Shown: positions 52,222-61,080, counted from the stretch's first letter. The stretch is 64,000 nt of DNA from Gammaproteobacteria bacterium (GCA_041395725.1 JAWKZW010000001.1:2108001-2172000); one strand, 5' to 3'. The notes: generated from the letters alone by a model not told the origin. Numbers and translations: made by a program.

Positions 52222-53868
52222 TCAACCCGCTTGCCAGGTTTTGCAGAAGGCGATCAGGTTGTTGGTCGACGTATCAAACTCACCCACATCATCGCGTCCA
52301 GCCAGAGCGGTAAAGATGGGTCCGCTCAATTTCTTTCCCAGTTCCACGCCCCACTGATCGAACGCGTTGATATCCCAAAGCACGCTCTGCACGTAGACGG
52401 CGTGTTCGTACAACGCTGTCAGGTAGCCAAGGTTATGGGGTGTCAGCTGGTGGAGCAGGAAAGTGTTGCTGGGGCGGTTGCCGGCTATCACTTTGTGGGG
52501 TGCCAGCTCCCGCGCCGCTGCCTCGTCCAGGCCGGCGGCTGCCAGCTCCGCCAGCGCCTGTTCCAGGGATTTACCGTCCATCAGAGCCTGACTCTGGCTG
52601 AAACAGTTGGCCAGCAGGTGGTCCTGCTGTTCCCGGTAGGCATCTCCAGGGCCGCTCGCCACGGCGATAAAATCCGCCGGAACCATCCGGGTGCCCTGGT
52701 GCAGCAGCTGATGAAAAGAATGCTGGCCATCGGTGCCAGGTGCCCCCCAGATAACCAGGCCGGTATCACAGGCGACCGGATCCCCGGTCAGAGTGACGCT
52801 TTTACCCAGGCTCTCCATGGACAGCTGTTGTAGAAACGCTGGAAACAGTTCCAGATTCTGGCTGTAAGGCAGAATCACCTGGCTGGTGGTATTGAAAAAG
52901 CTGCTGTACCAGACGGCAAGCAGCCCCATGAGTACCGGGATATTGTCCGACAGAGGCTCGGTACGGAAATGTTCATCCGCGTGATGGGCACCGGTCAGCA
53001 GCTCACGGAAGTGGTCCATCCCGATGCTCAGGGCGATGGGCAGACCAATGGCCGACCACAGCGAGTAACGCCCGCCGACCCAGTCCCACAGGGGGAAAAT
53101 ATTCTCTTCTGCTATGCCAAACGCGGCAGCCGCTTCGATATTGGTGCTGACCGCGACAAAGTGTTTGCTGAGGCCTTTTTCAGTGCCGCCATTGTCCAGG
53201 TACCAGCGGCGCGCCAGCAGCGCGTTCTGGTGGGTCTCCAGCGTGGAAAACGACTTGGAGGCGACGATAAAAAGAGTGGTTGCCGGCCGCAGACCGGAAA
53301 TAACCCGCAGGGCGGCCGCCGGATCGACATTGGAGATGAAGTGGCAGCGCAAGTTCCCGGTACGGCAATTCTCCAGAGCCCTCACCATCATTGCCGGGCC
53401 GAGATGAGAGCCGCCAATGCCGATATTCACCACGTCGGTAATCGCATCGCCGCCGCAGCCCTTCCAACTCCCGCTGCGCACTGCGCCGACAAACTCCGCC
53501 ATCTTCTCCCGCACGGCGGCCACTGCCTTTTCCAGCCCGTTAACGTGGTGACCCCGCAGGGCAACATGCAGGGCGGGGCGCCGCTCGGTTGGATTGACAT
53601 TCTGGCCCGCAAACATCCGGTCTATCGCCACCGGCAGCTGGACCTGGTCGGCAAGATCAAACAGCAGCTGCTGAACATCGCCGGTTACCAGGTTCTTGGA
53701 GTAGTCAAACACCAGTTCCGGCGTCTTGACCGAAAAGCGGTCAAAACGCAGCGGATCGCTTCCGAACAGGCTGCGTATTGTGGTGCCCTGCTGTTGCAGG
53801 TTGTCGGCGGCAGCCTTGAGCTGCTGCCAGGCCGGGGTATCGATAGCGCTGGTCATAAGGTGTTGCAT
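52222..53868 (-). CDS. pgi: Glucose-6-phosphate isomerase
   Basis: Interconverts glucose-6- and fructose-6-phosphate. The protein has 548 residues (544 from the Met at 53856). Complete family motifs: VVNIGIGGSHLGPAMMVRAL, IVASKSFSTLETHQNA, VGGRYSLWSAIGLPIAL, GAPGTDGQHSFHQLLHQG with its Glu-less variant region, and the C-terminal SVLWDINAFDQWGVELGKKL. It provides hexose phosphates to the nearby nucleotide-sugar genes, although transcribed in the opposite direction. Confidence 0.96.
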   Translation of the reverse strand: MQHLMTSAIDTPAWQQLKAAADNLQQQGTTIRSLFGSDPLRFDRFSVKTPELVFDYSKNLVTGDVQQLLFDLADQVQLPVAIDRMFAGQNVNPTERRPALHVALRGHHVNGLEKAVAAVREKMAEFVGAVRSGSWKGCGGDAITDVVNIGIGGSHLGPAMMVRALENCRTGNLRCHFISNVDPAAALRVISGLRPATTLFIVASKSFSTLETHQNALLARRWYLDNGGTEKGLSKHFVAVSTNIEAAAAFGIAEENIFPLWDWVGGRYSLWSAIGLPIALSIGMDHFRELLTGAHHADEHFRTEPLSDNIPVLMGLLAVWYSSFFNTTSQVILPYSQNLELFPAFLQQLSMESLGKSVTLTGDPVACDTGLVIWGAPGTDGQHSFHQLLHQGTRMVPADFIAVASGPGDAYREQQDHLLANCFSQSQALMDGKSLEQALAELAAAGLDEAAARELAPHKVIAGNRPSNTFLLHQLTPHNLGYLTALYEHAVYVQSVLWDINAFDQWGVELGKKLSGPIFTALAGRDDVGEFDTSTNNLIAFCKTWQAG

Positions 53869-53975
53869 CCCGTTTAGCGAGTCGTGCGAGTGAATAAATA
53901 CCGGCTTTCAAAGCTATCCTATCGGGCAGAGCTGATCAATGATTACAAAGGATAACTTTGCCCGGCAGGCCAGTA

Positions 53976-54013
53976 TTGACTTGCCCGGCGGGGCTTGTGT
54001 ACCATGCGCGCCC
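53976..54013 (+). promoter_or_regulatory. Putative stringent-type promoter for the tRNA-Thr array
   Basis: TTGACT (53976-53981), an 18-base spacer, then TACCAT (54000-54005) and a GC-only discriminator GCGCGCCC. This combination is typical of stable-RNA promoters under stringent control. It lies directly upstream of the tandem repeats and tRNA-Thr. Confidence 0.55.
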
Positions 54014-54052
54014 TGATTAGAATAATCAGCGCCGTTTACACTTGACTGCAAA

Positions 54053-54352
54053 GGTTGGGAGTAGCAGCTGGCCCCGGTCAGCGTCGGCAAGGAGTCTCTG
54101 ATCGCTCCCGCTACGAAAAGATTGGTTAGTGCCGCTATAGCTCAGCCGTGATGGTTGGGAGTAGCAGCTGGCCCCGGTCAGCGTCGGCAAGGAGTCTCTG
54201 ATCGCTCCCGCTACGAAAAGATTGGTTAGTGCCGCTATAGCTCAGCCGTGATGGTTGAGAGTAGCAGCTGACCCCGGTCAGCGTCGGCAAGGAGTCCCTG
54301 ATCGCTCCCGCTACGAAAAGATTGGTTAGTGCCGCTATAGCTCAGCCGTGGT
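54053..54352 (+). repeat. Three 100-bp tandem repeats containing tRNA-Thr 5' ends
   Basis: Units start at 54053, 54153 and 54253 with an exact 100-bp period. Units 1 and 2 are identical; unit 3 differs at three bases. Each contains GCCGCTATAGCTCAGCCGTG, the first 20 bases of the tRNA-Thr gene (54131-54150, 54231-54250, 54331-54350). In the first two copies the sequence then turns into a non-tRNA stretch with a GCTG-A-CCCCGG-TCAGC-like hairpin. Only the last copy continues into the complete tRNA. Confidence 0.9.
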
Positions 54353-54408
54353 AGAGCAGCTGACTTGTAATCAGCAGGTCCCGAGTTCGACTCTTGGTGG
54401 CGGCACCA
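54331..54408 (+). tRNA. thrT: tRNA-Thr (anticodon TGT)
   Basis: A full cloverleaf of 78 nt including encoded CCA. The acceptor GCCGCTA pairs with TGGCGGC (one G-U). D arm GCTC/GAGC has a 10-base loop. The anticodon arm is GCTGA-CTTGTAA-TCAGC, giving anticodon TGT for threonine. The T arm is CCGAG-TTCGACT-CTTGG. The discriminator is A. The 5' end is part of the third 100-bp repeat. Confidence 0.95.
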
Positions 54409-54659
54409 AACACCTCTCTCAGCAAGTCCAGCCAAGGGCTCTACCCCATTAACGGGGATGGGCATTCATTCTTGCGCCATCTAAACGCCGTAGTAACATG
54501 CTTGGTTACACCCATGGTGATAACAGGTTCAGTGTTACTATGCCACGTTAAACCAAGCTCCTCAGCGATACTCTGATCAAGCAGGCTGTTGAGTTGTAGA
54601 GAATTATGACCCAGTGGGTCAGTTTTAAATGCAATTCAACAGATAAAGTGCCAGCCACC
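54409..54659. other. Region after tRNA-Thr with a possible decayed ORF
   Basis: On the minus strand an open stretch from 54635 to a stop at 54441 (about 65 codons, no good start codon) reads as plausible protein, for example LLDQSIAEELGLTWHSNTEP. It could be the remnant of a gene cut off by events at the tRNA. No family is recognised. Confidence 0.3.
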
Positions 54660-54770
54660 ATGCAGATCTACAATATTTTTGACTCCTATGAAAATGCCTG
54701 CTTTGCAGAAGAATATGGGCTTCTTGAAGATACTGAATGGCATGTTTGCCCCATCGCTAAGATGTTATGA
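54660..54770 (+). CDS. Small ORF (36 aa) upstream of a membrane protein
   Basis: ATG 54660 to TGA 54770 encodes 36 residues, rich in Glu and aromatic residues (NIFDSYENACFAEEYGLLED). Its stop overlaps the start of the next gene as ATGA, which hints at translational coupling. No family is known. It may be a leader peptide or a remnant of a longer gene. Confidence 0.35.
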   Translation: MQIYNIFDSYENACFAEEYGLLEDTEWHVCPIAKML

Positions 54771-55045
54771 CTGATTTTCCTCCAATTTACATCGTGGTTG
54801 CAGCGCTGTTTTTGTTAATGGCCTTTAGAGCCTTCCGCAGTGCCAGCGCCATGGATTACCTATTGGGTGCCACGCAGTGTGCAGGTCTAATACTGCTGAT
54901 CAATTATCGCGACCTCGCATCGTACCTGTTACTAATCACAGCATTGGCCTATTTATTGAGTCAGATAGTAACCGGGGCGAGACTGATCAGTTATTTACTC
55001 CCGATAGCCGGGGCCGCCACTGTTGCTCTCTCATTGTTGGGATAA
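54767..55045 (+). CDS. Small membrane protein, unknown function
   Basis: A 92-residue protein with three likely membrane helices (IYIVVAALFLLMAFRAF, DYLLGATQCAGLILLI, ASYLLLITALAYLLSQIV) and a final hydrophobic tail. It overlaps the preceding small ORF by 4 bases. The lower GC content than the core genes suggests an acquired segment. No family is recognised. Confidence 0.55.
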   Translation: MTDFPPIYIVVAALFLLMAFRAFRSASAMDYLLGATQCAGLILLINYRDLASYLLLITALAYLLSQIVTGARLISYLLPIAGAATVALSLLG

Positions 55046-55159
55046 TCGGAATTGTTGGAGTCCGTGACTTTGGGGTTTGGAATCTGGCATTCAGACATGA
55101 TGAGATAAACCGTGACATTTAACCATCCTGATACGAATTAACTGCTTGAAGCGCTATAA

Positions 55160-55273
55160 ATGAAGACGCCGAGCTCAGATCTTTGTGATCATCTTGCTAA
55201 AGGCGAAACATTTGAAGAATGGATGATGGCGTCGGCCGCACTGCCGGGAGGCGCATGCAGATGTAATGAGTGA
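55160..55273 (+). CDS. Small ORF (37 aa) overlapping the next gene
   Basis: ATG 55160 to TGA 55273, 37 residues (SSDLCDHLAKGETFEEWMMA). It overlaps the next ORF start (55266) by 8 bases. The character is protein-like but short. It may be a broken N-terminal piece or a genuine small protein. Confidence 0.35.
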   Translation: MKTPSSDLCDHLAKGETFEEWMMASAALPGGACRCNE

Positions 55274-55463
55274 CTCGAGCCGGGGAAAAGTAAAAAAGGA
55301 AATGGGGGTGAAGGAGAGCTGGGCTTGGCTCGGCGCAGCTCAGCATTTTTTTCGAGTATATCTTATATACCGTGAATTAATCGGCCCTGGTCGAGAGCTG
55401 TCGGTCAAAAAGGCTGAATTAATTGTAAAAAAGTACGAGCAGAACTTTATTCACCACTTTTAA
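55266..55463 (+). CDS. Small basic protein, unknown function
   Basis: 65 residues, rich in Lys, with MGVKESWAWLGAAQHFFRVY followed by LSVKKAELIVKKYEQNFIHH. It is predicted helical. Located between two other small ORFs on the same strand with 12 bases to the next. No family known. Confidence 0.45.
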   Translation: MSDSSRGKVKKEMGVKESWAWLGAAQHFFRVYLIYRELIGPGRELSVKKAELIVKKYEQNFIHHF

Positions 55464-55475
55464 GGCATTCGAATA

Positions 55476-55727
55476 ATGAATATATATGGCCGTTCACAGA
55501 AAAACGACTCCGAGCTGACAATCCTTAGCGAAGCAACAATTTTAGCAGAACCTTCCACTCTTAGAGAGTTGGCTTCATTCCTTTATCGGTGCGCAGATGC
55601 AATTGAGGAGCAGGGCGAAACCTGGGAACACGATTATTTCGAAAGCAACGAGGTAGTCAGTCCGCAATTAGTTGTTTTTAATCCGGATGTTGTAGGTGCT
55701 GAAGTGTTCCTCCAAAATCGTGAATGA
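55476..55727 (+). CDS. Small acidic protein, immunity-protein-like
   Basis: 83 residues, strongly acidic. The stretch ATILAEPSTLRELASFLYRC followed by ADAIEEQGETWEHDYFES resembles small immunity proteins associated with polymorphic toxin systems (a family with LRELA-FL and WEH motifs). This is a recollection of pattern, not a search result. No toxin gene is adjacent. It follows the 65-residue ORF after 12 bases. Confidence 0.45.
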   Translation: MNIYGRSQKNDSELTILSEATILAEPSTLRELASFLYRCADAIEEQGETWEHDYFESNEVVSPQLVVFNPDVVGAEVFLQNRE

Positions 55728-55940
55728 GTTGAAAGCTGACCTGCTGATTGCAACTGGTGCTTCGGAGTTGTTGTGTGCCCGATCCACTGCCAGACGCCAT
55801 TTTTAAATGGAAGGAATGTCGATCAATTCCGGATCGAAGTTTTAACCAGCCTGTGAAAGCAATAATTAAGCAGAGGTTCCTTGAACCGGAAATCTGCAGG
55901 CATTTACTGCGCGCGGCACAGCTGAAGCCCCGGCGCTTTC

Positions 55941-57311
55941 TTACAGGCGCAAAATGGTCTGTATATAAACGTAGTGGCTATCTCCCTTGTTGACCAGATC
56001 CATGTAAGGGCCGGCATTGATCCACACATAGCCACCATCGATGGTCAGCTTGTTGGAAAAAAAGTTCCAGCGCAATCGGGTTTCCAGCTGATCGCCCAGA
56101 AAATCTTCGCCAAGGTCGCCAGGGTGACGATAACGGGTGGTGCGCCATCCCTGCGCCTCTTCTGCCAGGGACGGGCGTTGCCACCGGATATAGGCATCGA
56201 TGTTACGGGCAGGCTGCAGGTTCAACATCAGCCCTGGTGAGCTGGTGTTAACACGCTGAAAGGCGCGGAACAGCCCCGTGGGTCCGAAATCCGGTCGTGG
56301 CACACCGAACAGATGATCCAGTTCGTTGGATTCATCGTCCAGGGGGTCCTTGTCGCCACTGCCATAGTGATAGATGAAACTCAGGCGCGGTTGCCAGTTC
56401 ACTTCGAAACTATAGCCCAGGCTCAGGTGCAGATAGTAAGCTTTGTGATCCCGCAGCGGAGAATCGGCGTCCAGAGCCGGTGCATCACCGAACTGGTACA
56501 AAGCCTCGGTATCGTAGTGCCAGCGTCCGGGGGTGGGATTCCGAAACAGGCGGACACCAGTGTTAAGCACATCGAAGCGCTGGTTGGCGGGCCGATCGCG
56601 CCTTTCGTCAGCTCCAAGTAAATAGACCTGCAGTGAGTCTGCTTGATCTGTCAGCCGAGTGGTGAAGAAGCCACCCCAGAAGAAGTCACTGGATTGCTTG
56701 TCGAGAAGGGGATCGTTATCAATCCAGTCACCAGAGACGCGCCTGGTGGTGGGGCGGGTATAAAACAGCTCGATGGAAGAATTGCCGTTCTCCAGCCTGG
56801 CCAACACCCCGCCAAAGGAATTGATGGTATTGCGAAAGCGATTGCGCGAAACGAAGCGACGACTGCCCTGATCCATCGTGAAGCGGCCGATCTTGATAAA
56901 GCCCCGATCTTCTTCACTGAACAAACCGGTGAACGGTACGGTCACATTGGCTTGCAGGATATCGATTGGATTGTTGGTAAAACTATCGAGAGGCGAATCG
57001 CGGTCTACCAGATAGGTACGCATGTCGGCTACTTCAGCCGTTACCGAGAATCCCTCGAACTCTGCATCCGCCTTGAGAGTATTGCGCCATTCAATGCCCT
57101 GGTCGCTGCCTTCCAGGCCGGCGCGAAACTGGCCGTCCAGGTGCTGAAACCTGGTTTGCTGCTCGAAATCCAGAGAGAGCCAATCCGGTAGCCCTGAGTC
57201 CGATTGTGCCGTCACAGGCGGTGAAATCCCAGCGAGCGAGATGCAAGAAAAAAAGACAATACCAAGGGTTGAGCAAGAGCCTGCCCGGAAAGGGGATCGA
57301 GTTGGTGACAT
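55941..57311 (-). CDS. Outer membrane beta-barrel, alginate-export (AlgE-like) family
   Basis: A 456-residue protein with a signal peptide (about 1-36, ending AQS). The mature part has alternating polar and aromatic strands and ends with a C-terminal Leu in a YVYIQTILRL strand. Motifs such as EQQTRFQHLDGQFRAGLEGS, RFTMDQGSRRFVSRNRFRNT and GGYVWINAGPYMD match alginate export domain proteins. Many such proteins are porins for uronic acids or other acidic compounds rather than alginate itself. It is transcribed away from the PQQ-related genes. Confidence 0.85.
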   Translation of the reverse strand: MSPTRSPFRAGSCSTLGIVFFSCISLAGISPPVTAQSDSGLPDWLSLDFEQQTRFQHLDGQFRAGLEGSDQGIEWRNTLKADAEFEGFSVTAEVADMRTYLVDRDSPLDSFTNNPIDILQANVTVPFTGLFSEEDRGFIKIGRFTMDQGSRRFVSRNRFRNTINSFGGVLARLENGNSSIELFYTRPTTRRVSGDWIDNDPLLDKQSSDFFWGGFFTTRLTDQADSLQVYLLGADERRDRPANQRFDVLNTGVRLFRNPTPGRWHYDTEALYQFGDAPALDADSPLRDHKAYYLHLSLGYSFEVNWQPRLSFIYHYGSGDKDPLDDESNELDHLFGVPRPDFGPTGLFRAFQRVNTSSPGLMLNLQPARNIDAYIRWQRPSLAEEAQGWRTTRYRHPGDLGEDFLGDQLETRLRWNFFSNKLTIDGGYVWINAGPYMDLVNKGDSHYVYIQTILRL

Positions 57312-57757
57312 AAAAGCTATTTCTTTTTTGTATTAAGAGGGATTCAATGCGGATTGTATCTGCTCTGGTGCCCACACTCCAATTTTCAGATTCAGAGTAA
57401 ATCGAAGCAGCACGGTAATTGATGTTCATCGGTGCTCGCCCCGGCGGTCCTGCCCTGGTGCGAACGGCAGGAGTACAGCGTTAAACCGGGATATTCAGCT
57501 AACTCCAACGCAGATTCGGGCACGCGACTTCAAATCACCCCTCTCGCCAATAACACAGCAGATCCGGTGCCTGCTTATTGCGGGCGTGTAGGGTGGCAGG
57601 GCCGCAGTTGCCCTGCGGAAGTCATTTGAGCCAGTAAGAAAATCGAAAGGCAGGGTGAACGACAAATCCTGTTGCATTGGTTGATATCCTACTATGATTC
57701 AAGCGGTCAGGCTAATAGGGTCTGAAAACTGCCGTATTTCAAAAAAGAGAGGTGCCC
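57312..57757. other. Divergent promoter region between barrel and propeller genes
   Basis: About 450 bp without a supported gene. The 60 bases before 57758 include AT-rich stretches and AAGAGAGG as ribosome binding site. Confidence 0.5.
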
Positions 57758-58849
57758 ATGATTCCCCTGATTAGAAAAAGCAATTCATTGAGCTGCCAAT
57801 TGGCGTCTGCAAATGCGGTGGCATACTGCCCGAAGATTGGTGCCCTGCTGTTGGCCTTTGCTGCCGCTTCAGCTTCAGCACAGCAGGATCCCAATCAGAA
57901 CACTGTTCTACCTGATTACCCGAATAACTATACGACCTACGTGGATGTGATCACCTTGCCCGACGGCCGTCAGATGGGTTCCGGGAATGCAATCGATGTG
58001 GATTCGCAGGGCAATGTCTGGGTCTTCGAACGCTGCGGTGGTAACAATGGTGCCTGCCTGGAATCGGGTGTCGATCCTGTCCTGAAGTACAGCCCTGAGG
58101 GGGAGTTTCTGTTCAGTTTCGGGGGTGGTATGTTCGTCTGGCCCCACGGCGTTATCGTGGATGACGACGACAATCTCTGGTTGATAGACGCCGGTGTGGT
58201 TGATGGAGAGAAGGGTAACCAGATCTTCAAGTTCAATCAGCAGGGAGAACTGCTGCTTACCCTGGGTAAGCCGGGTATTCGTGGCGATGGGCCCGGTGAG
58301 TTTAATGAGCCCTCTGATCTCTCTATTGGACCGGACGGTTCACTTTACATTGTCGATGGCCATATCAATCCCGAATCGAATCGCCGTATCGTCCATATGA
58401 CAGCCGAAGGCGAATTCATCGAGGCCTGGGGTGAGAAAGGTTACGGACCACTGCAGTTCGAGGGGCCCCATGCTATTGCCGTGGATGCCGGGGGCAGGAT
58501 GTATGTGGGTGATCGCACCAACAATCGCCTGCAGGTTCTCTCCCCTGAAGGCGAACTTATTGCAATCTGGGCGCACTGGGGACGACCGAGCGGTATTCGT
58601 ATTCTTGGGGATACGCTGTATGCAGTGGACTCCGAGTCCCGTGCCGCCGAAGGTCAGTACGGTTACAACCCGGGATGGCACCGGGGCATCTATGTGGGCA
58701 GGCTGGACGGCACTATCACCGATTTCATTCCTGACCCGAGTCCAACTGGCGGTACCAGTTTTCCGGAAGGGATCGCCGTGGACGATGACGGGGTAATCTG
58801 GGGTGCCTCCGTTGGCGACCAGGTTGTCTACAAGTTTGTGAGGAATTAA
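57758..58849 (+). CDS. Secreted NHL-repeat beta-propeller protein
   Basis: A 363-residue exported protein starting at ATG 57758 (AGAGAGG five bases upstream; GTG 57752 is less likely). After an N-terminal signal of about 40 residues there are six NHL-like blades: GNAIDVDSQGNVWVFERC, PHGVIVDDDDNLWLIDAG, PSDLSIGPDGSLYIVDG, PHAIAVDAGGRMYVGDRTNN and PEGIAVDDDGVIWGASVGD. It resembles peptidyl-alpha-hydroxyglycine lyase-type or SMP-30-like propellers. Substrate unknown. It is convergent with a PQQ dehydrogenase. Confidence 0.85.
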   Translation: MIPLIRKSNSLSCQLASANAVAYCPKIGALLLAFAAASASAQQDPNQNTVLPDYPNNYTTYVDVITLPDGRQMGSGNAIDVDSQGNVWVFERCGGNNGACLESGVDPVLKYSPEGEFLFSFGGGMFVWPHGVIVDDDDNLWLIDAGVVDGEKGNQIFKFNQQGELLLTLGKPGIRGDGPGEFNEPSDLSIGPDGSLYIVDGHINPESNRRIVHMTAEGEFIEAWGEKGYGPLQFEGPHAIAVDAGGRMYVGDRTNNRLQVLSPEGELIAIWAHWGRPSGIRILGDTLYAVDSESRAAEGQYGYNPGWHRGIYVGRLDGTITDFIPDPSPTGGTSFPEGIAVDDDGVIWGASVGDQVVYKFVRN

Positions 58850-58912
58850 ACAGCGGTTCCTTAAAGCTGTAATAATCGGCCTGAGTAAAAACGTACCGTT
58901 TGGAAGCCCAAC

Positions 58913-58951
58913 AAAAAGGGCGGAAGGATTAATTATCCTTCCGCCCTTTTT
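58913..58951. terminator. Bidirectional rho-independent terminator
   Basis: A perfect palindrome: AAAAAGGGCGGAAGGAT followed by its complement ATCCTTCCGCCCTTTTT, with a 5-base centre. It separates the convergent NHL propeller and PQQ dehydrogenase genes and has T-runs on both strands. Confidence 0.95.
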
Positions 58952-58997
58952 CTTACTCTTAGACCTGCCTGTTCGGCGTGTTACGCCAGACTACAGT

Positions 58998-61052
58998 CTA
59001 GTGTGCTGCTCCAGCCTGTACCTGTGCTTCAGGCATTGCCATGGCAGTGAGCTTGCCTCCTGTCTGCAGGATGATGTACTGATGTCCATCGTGCATCCAG
59101 GAGCTCATGCCGTAGCGGCTTCGCGCTGGTACTTCGATCCGCCCTAACTCTTCGCCGGTCTTTTTATCGAGCGCATAGAGAAGGGGGGTCCCATCGTGGT
59201 CCAGATCTGAATAGATAAGCAGGTTTGCCGTAGTCACCATAGGTACCTGATTACCAGTTCCGGTATCACCGACATCCACGCCCTCAAGAGCCGGGTTGTT
59301 GCGGATACGGTCGGGGGTTTCACCGTTTGGAATCTGGAAAGCAATCTCACCGGTGTTCATATCGAACGCTGTGATCGTGCTGTACGGAGGCTTGAAGTAA
59401 GGCAGGCCTGAAGCGAGACGAGGCGGACGGCCGGCTCGATCGTTAGCATAGGCTGCAAACGTGGCTCCGGTCGGTGCGGCGATGCGCAGATCCGCCTCTT
59501 CGCCAGGAATGACTCGTTGCCAGCTGCAGGCTCGCGCCGAGGACACATAGAGAAATCCTGTGGTCGGGTCTGCGACCGGTGGTGCAGTGATGTTGGCACC
59601 GCCACCGTCACCGGGACACATGGCCGCACTTATCTTGCCTGCGGCATTGCCTGCGTGAATGGGCGGATTGAACAGGGGGCCCATATCGTAGTTGGCCATT
59701 ACTTCAAGGGCTTCTCTGCGCAGTTCCGGCGTGAAGTCGATCAGGTCTTCTTCACTGATGCCCTGCATTTCGAAAGCCGGTGGCTTGGTCGGGAAAGGCT
59801 GTGTTGTTGCCAGTTTCTCGCCAGGCACTTCCGAGGCAGGTACGGCGCGTTCGACCATTGGCCAGAGTGGCTCACCGGTCATGCGGTCGAAAGCGTAAAC
59901 AAAGCCCTGCTTGGTAACCTGGGATACCGAAGCAACCGGTCCCCGGCCGGGGATATTCAGGTCCAGCTGAATCGGTGCCGCCGGGTTGTCATAGTTCCAC
60001 ACATCGTGCTTTACCGTCTGATAGTGCCAGACACGCTCACCGGTTTCAGAATTCAGCGCAATCAGGCTGGTGCCGAACAGGCCGTCACCCGGGCGGAATC
60101 CGCCGTAGTAATCGATCGTCGGTGGGTTGGTGGGAATATAGACGAGATTATTCGCAGGGTCGGCAGTGATGGGAGCCCAGGACGAGACGTCGCCGGTCCA
60201 TTGCCAGGCGTCGTTTTCCCAGGTCTCATGGCCATATTCACCCGGCCGTGGGATCACATTGAATTTCCATTTGAATTCGCCGGTGACCTTGTCGTAGGCC
60301 AGAATGTCGCCAGGAACGTTCTCAACTCTTGATTGCAGGTAGCCTTGCTCGGCAGAGTTACCCACAACAATAGTGTCATTGACGACGATCGGTGGAGAGG
60401 AAGTGGTGATGTAGCCTACTTCCAGTGGAATTCCCTCGTACACATCATAGGGATGTCCCAGGTCGGCGAGCATATCCACTACGCCGGTCTCAGGGAAACC
60501 ATCGATCGGAACCTGACGGCCGAATCCTTCCAGCGGGGCGCCAGTGTTGGCATCTAGAGCCACCAGAAAGAAGCCTGGCGTGGAGATGTAGACCACCCCT
60601 TTGCCATTAATGCGTGAGTAACCGATGCCCTTACCATAGGAGGCGCGCATGGAATATTCCCAGCGGCCGGTGTTCGGCAGGCGGTAGGACCACAAAGTTT
60701 CGCCCGTCTTGGGGTCGATGGCCACTACGTGTCGGCGGGCACCGGAGACGGTGAAAAGTTTGCCGTCCACATAGGTAGGCGTTGAGCGGCCGGATTGCCC
60801 GCCATAGCTGGCGCCGTCCCATTCCCAGGCGACTTCCAGCCGGCTGAAGTTCTCGGCCGTGATTTCATCGGCAGGGGTGTAGCGAGTATGGGCATAGTCG
60901 CCACCCAGGGTGTACCACTCTACGGTATCGTCGGTGACCAGGTTCTGACTCATACCTGCCTGGGGTGTGAGCCCCATAACGGCCGCCAGATAACCCAGGC
61001 CCAGAAGCTTCCTGCTCAGGGAGCTGGGTGTTAGTGAAAAGCGTGATTTCAT
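58998..61052 (-). CDS. PQQ-dependent dehydrogenase (quinoprotein)
   Basis: A periplasmic eight-bladed propeller oxidoreductase of 684 residues from ATG 61052, after a signal peptide ending AGMSQ. The frame runs further upstream, but MKSRFSLTPSSLSRKLLG is the natural start. Motifs include WYTLGGDYAHTRYTPADEI at the mature N-terminus, blade signatures such as VVAIDPKTGETLWSYRLP, GDILAYDKVTGEFKWKFNV and HYQTVKHDVWNYDNPAAPIQ, and the C-terminal YALDKKTGEELGRI. There is no fused cytochrome c domain. Substrate may be a sugar or alcohol; it cannot be told. Confidence 0.88.
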   Translation of the reverse strand: MKSRFSLTPSSLSRKLLGLGYLAAVMGLTPQAGMSQNLVTDDTVEWYTLGGDYAHTRYTPADEITAENFSRLEVAWEWDGASYGGQSGRSTPTYVDGKLFTVSGARRHVVAIDPKTGETLWSYRLPNTGRWEYSMRASYGKGIGYSRINGKGVVYISTPGFFLVALDANTGAPLEGFGRQVPIDGFPETGVVDMLADLGHPYDVYEGIPLEVGYITTSSPPIVVNDTIVVGNSAEQGYLQSRVENVPGDILAYDKVTGEFKWKFNVIPRPGEYGHETWENDAWQWTGDVSSWAPITADPANNLVYIPTNPPTIDYYGGFRPGDGLFGTSLIALNSETGERVWHYQTVKHDVWNYDNPAAPIQLDLNIPGRGPVASVSQVTKQGFVYAFDRMTGEPLWPMVERAVPASEVPGEKLATTQPFPTKPPAFEMQGISEEDLIDFTPELRREALEVMANYDMGPLFNPPIHAGNAAGKISAAMCPGDGGGANITAPPVADPTTGFLYVSSARACSWQRVIPGEEADLRIAAPTGATFAAYANDRAGRPPRLASGLPYFKPPYSTITAFDMNTGEIAFQIPNGETPDRIRNNPALEGVDVGDTGTGNQVPMVTTANLLIYSDLDHDGTPLLYALDKKTGEELGRIEVPARSRYGMSSWMHDGHQYIILQTGGKLTAMAMPEAQVQAGAAH

Positions 61053-61080
61053 TGTTATAACCTCTTTGGGTGCAAGATTA

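Noticed and set aside
54235..54465. Minus-strand ORF across the tRNA-Thr gene containing RHQESNSGPADYKSAAL
   Set aside because: This is a well-known spurious translation of tRNA-Thr antisense sequence. The tRNA explains the sequence.
55748..55993. Plus-strand ORF of 81 aa overlapping the end of the barrel gene
   Set aside because: Overlaps a well-supported gene on the other strand and has no family-like character.
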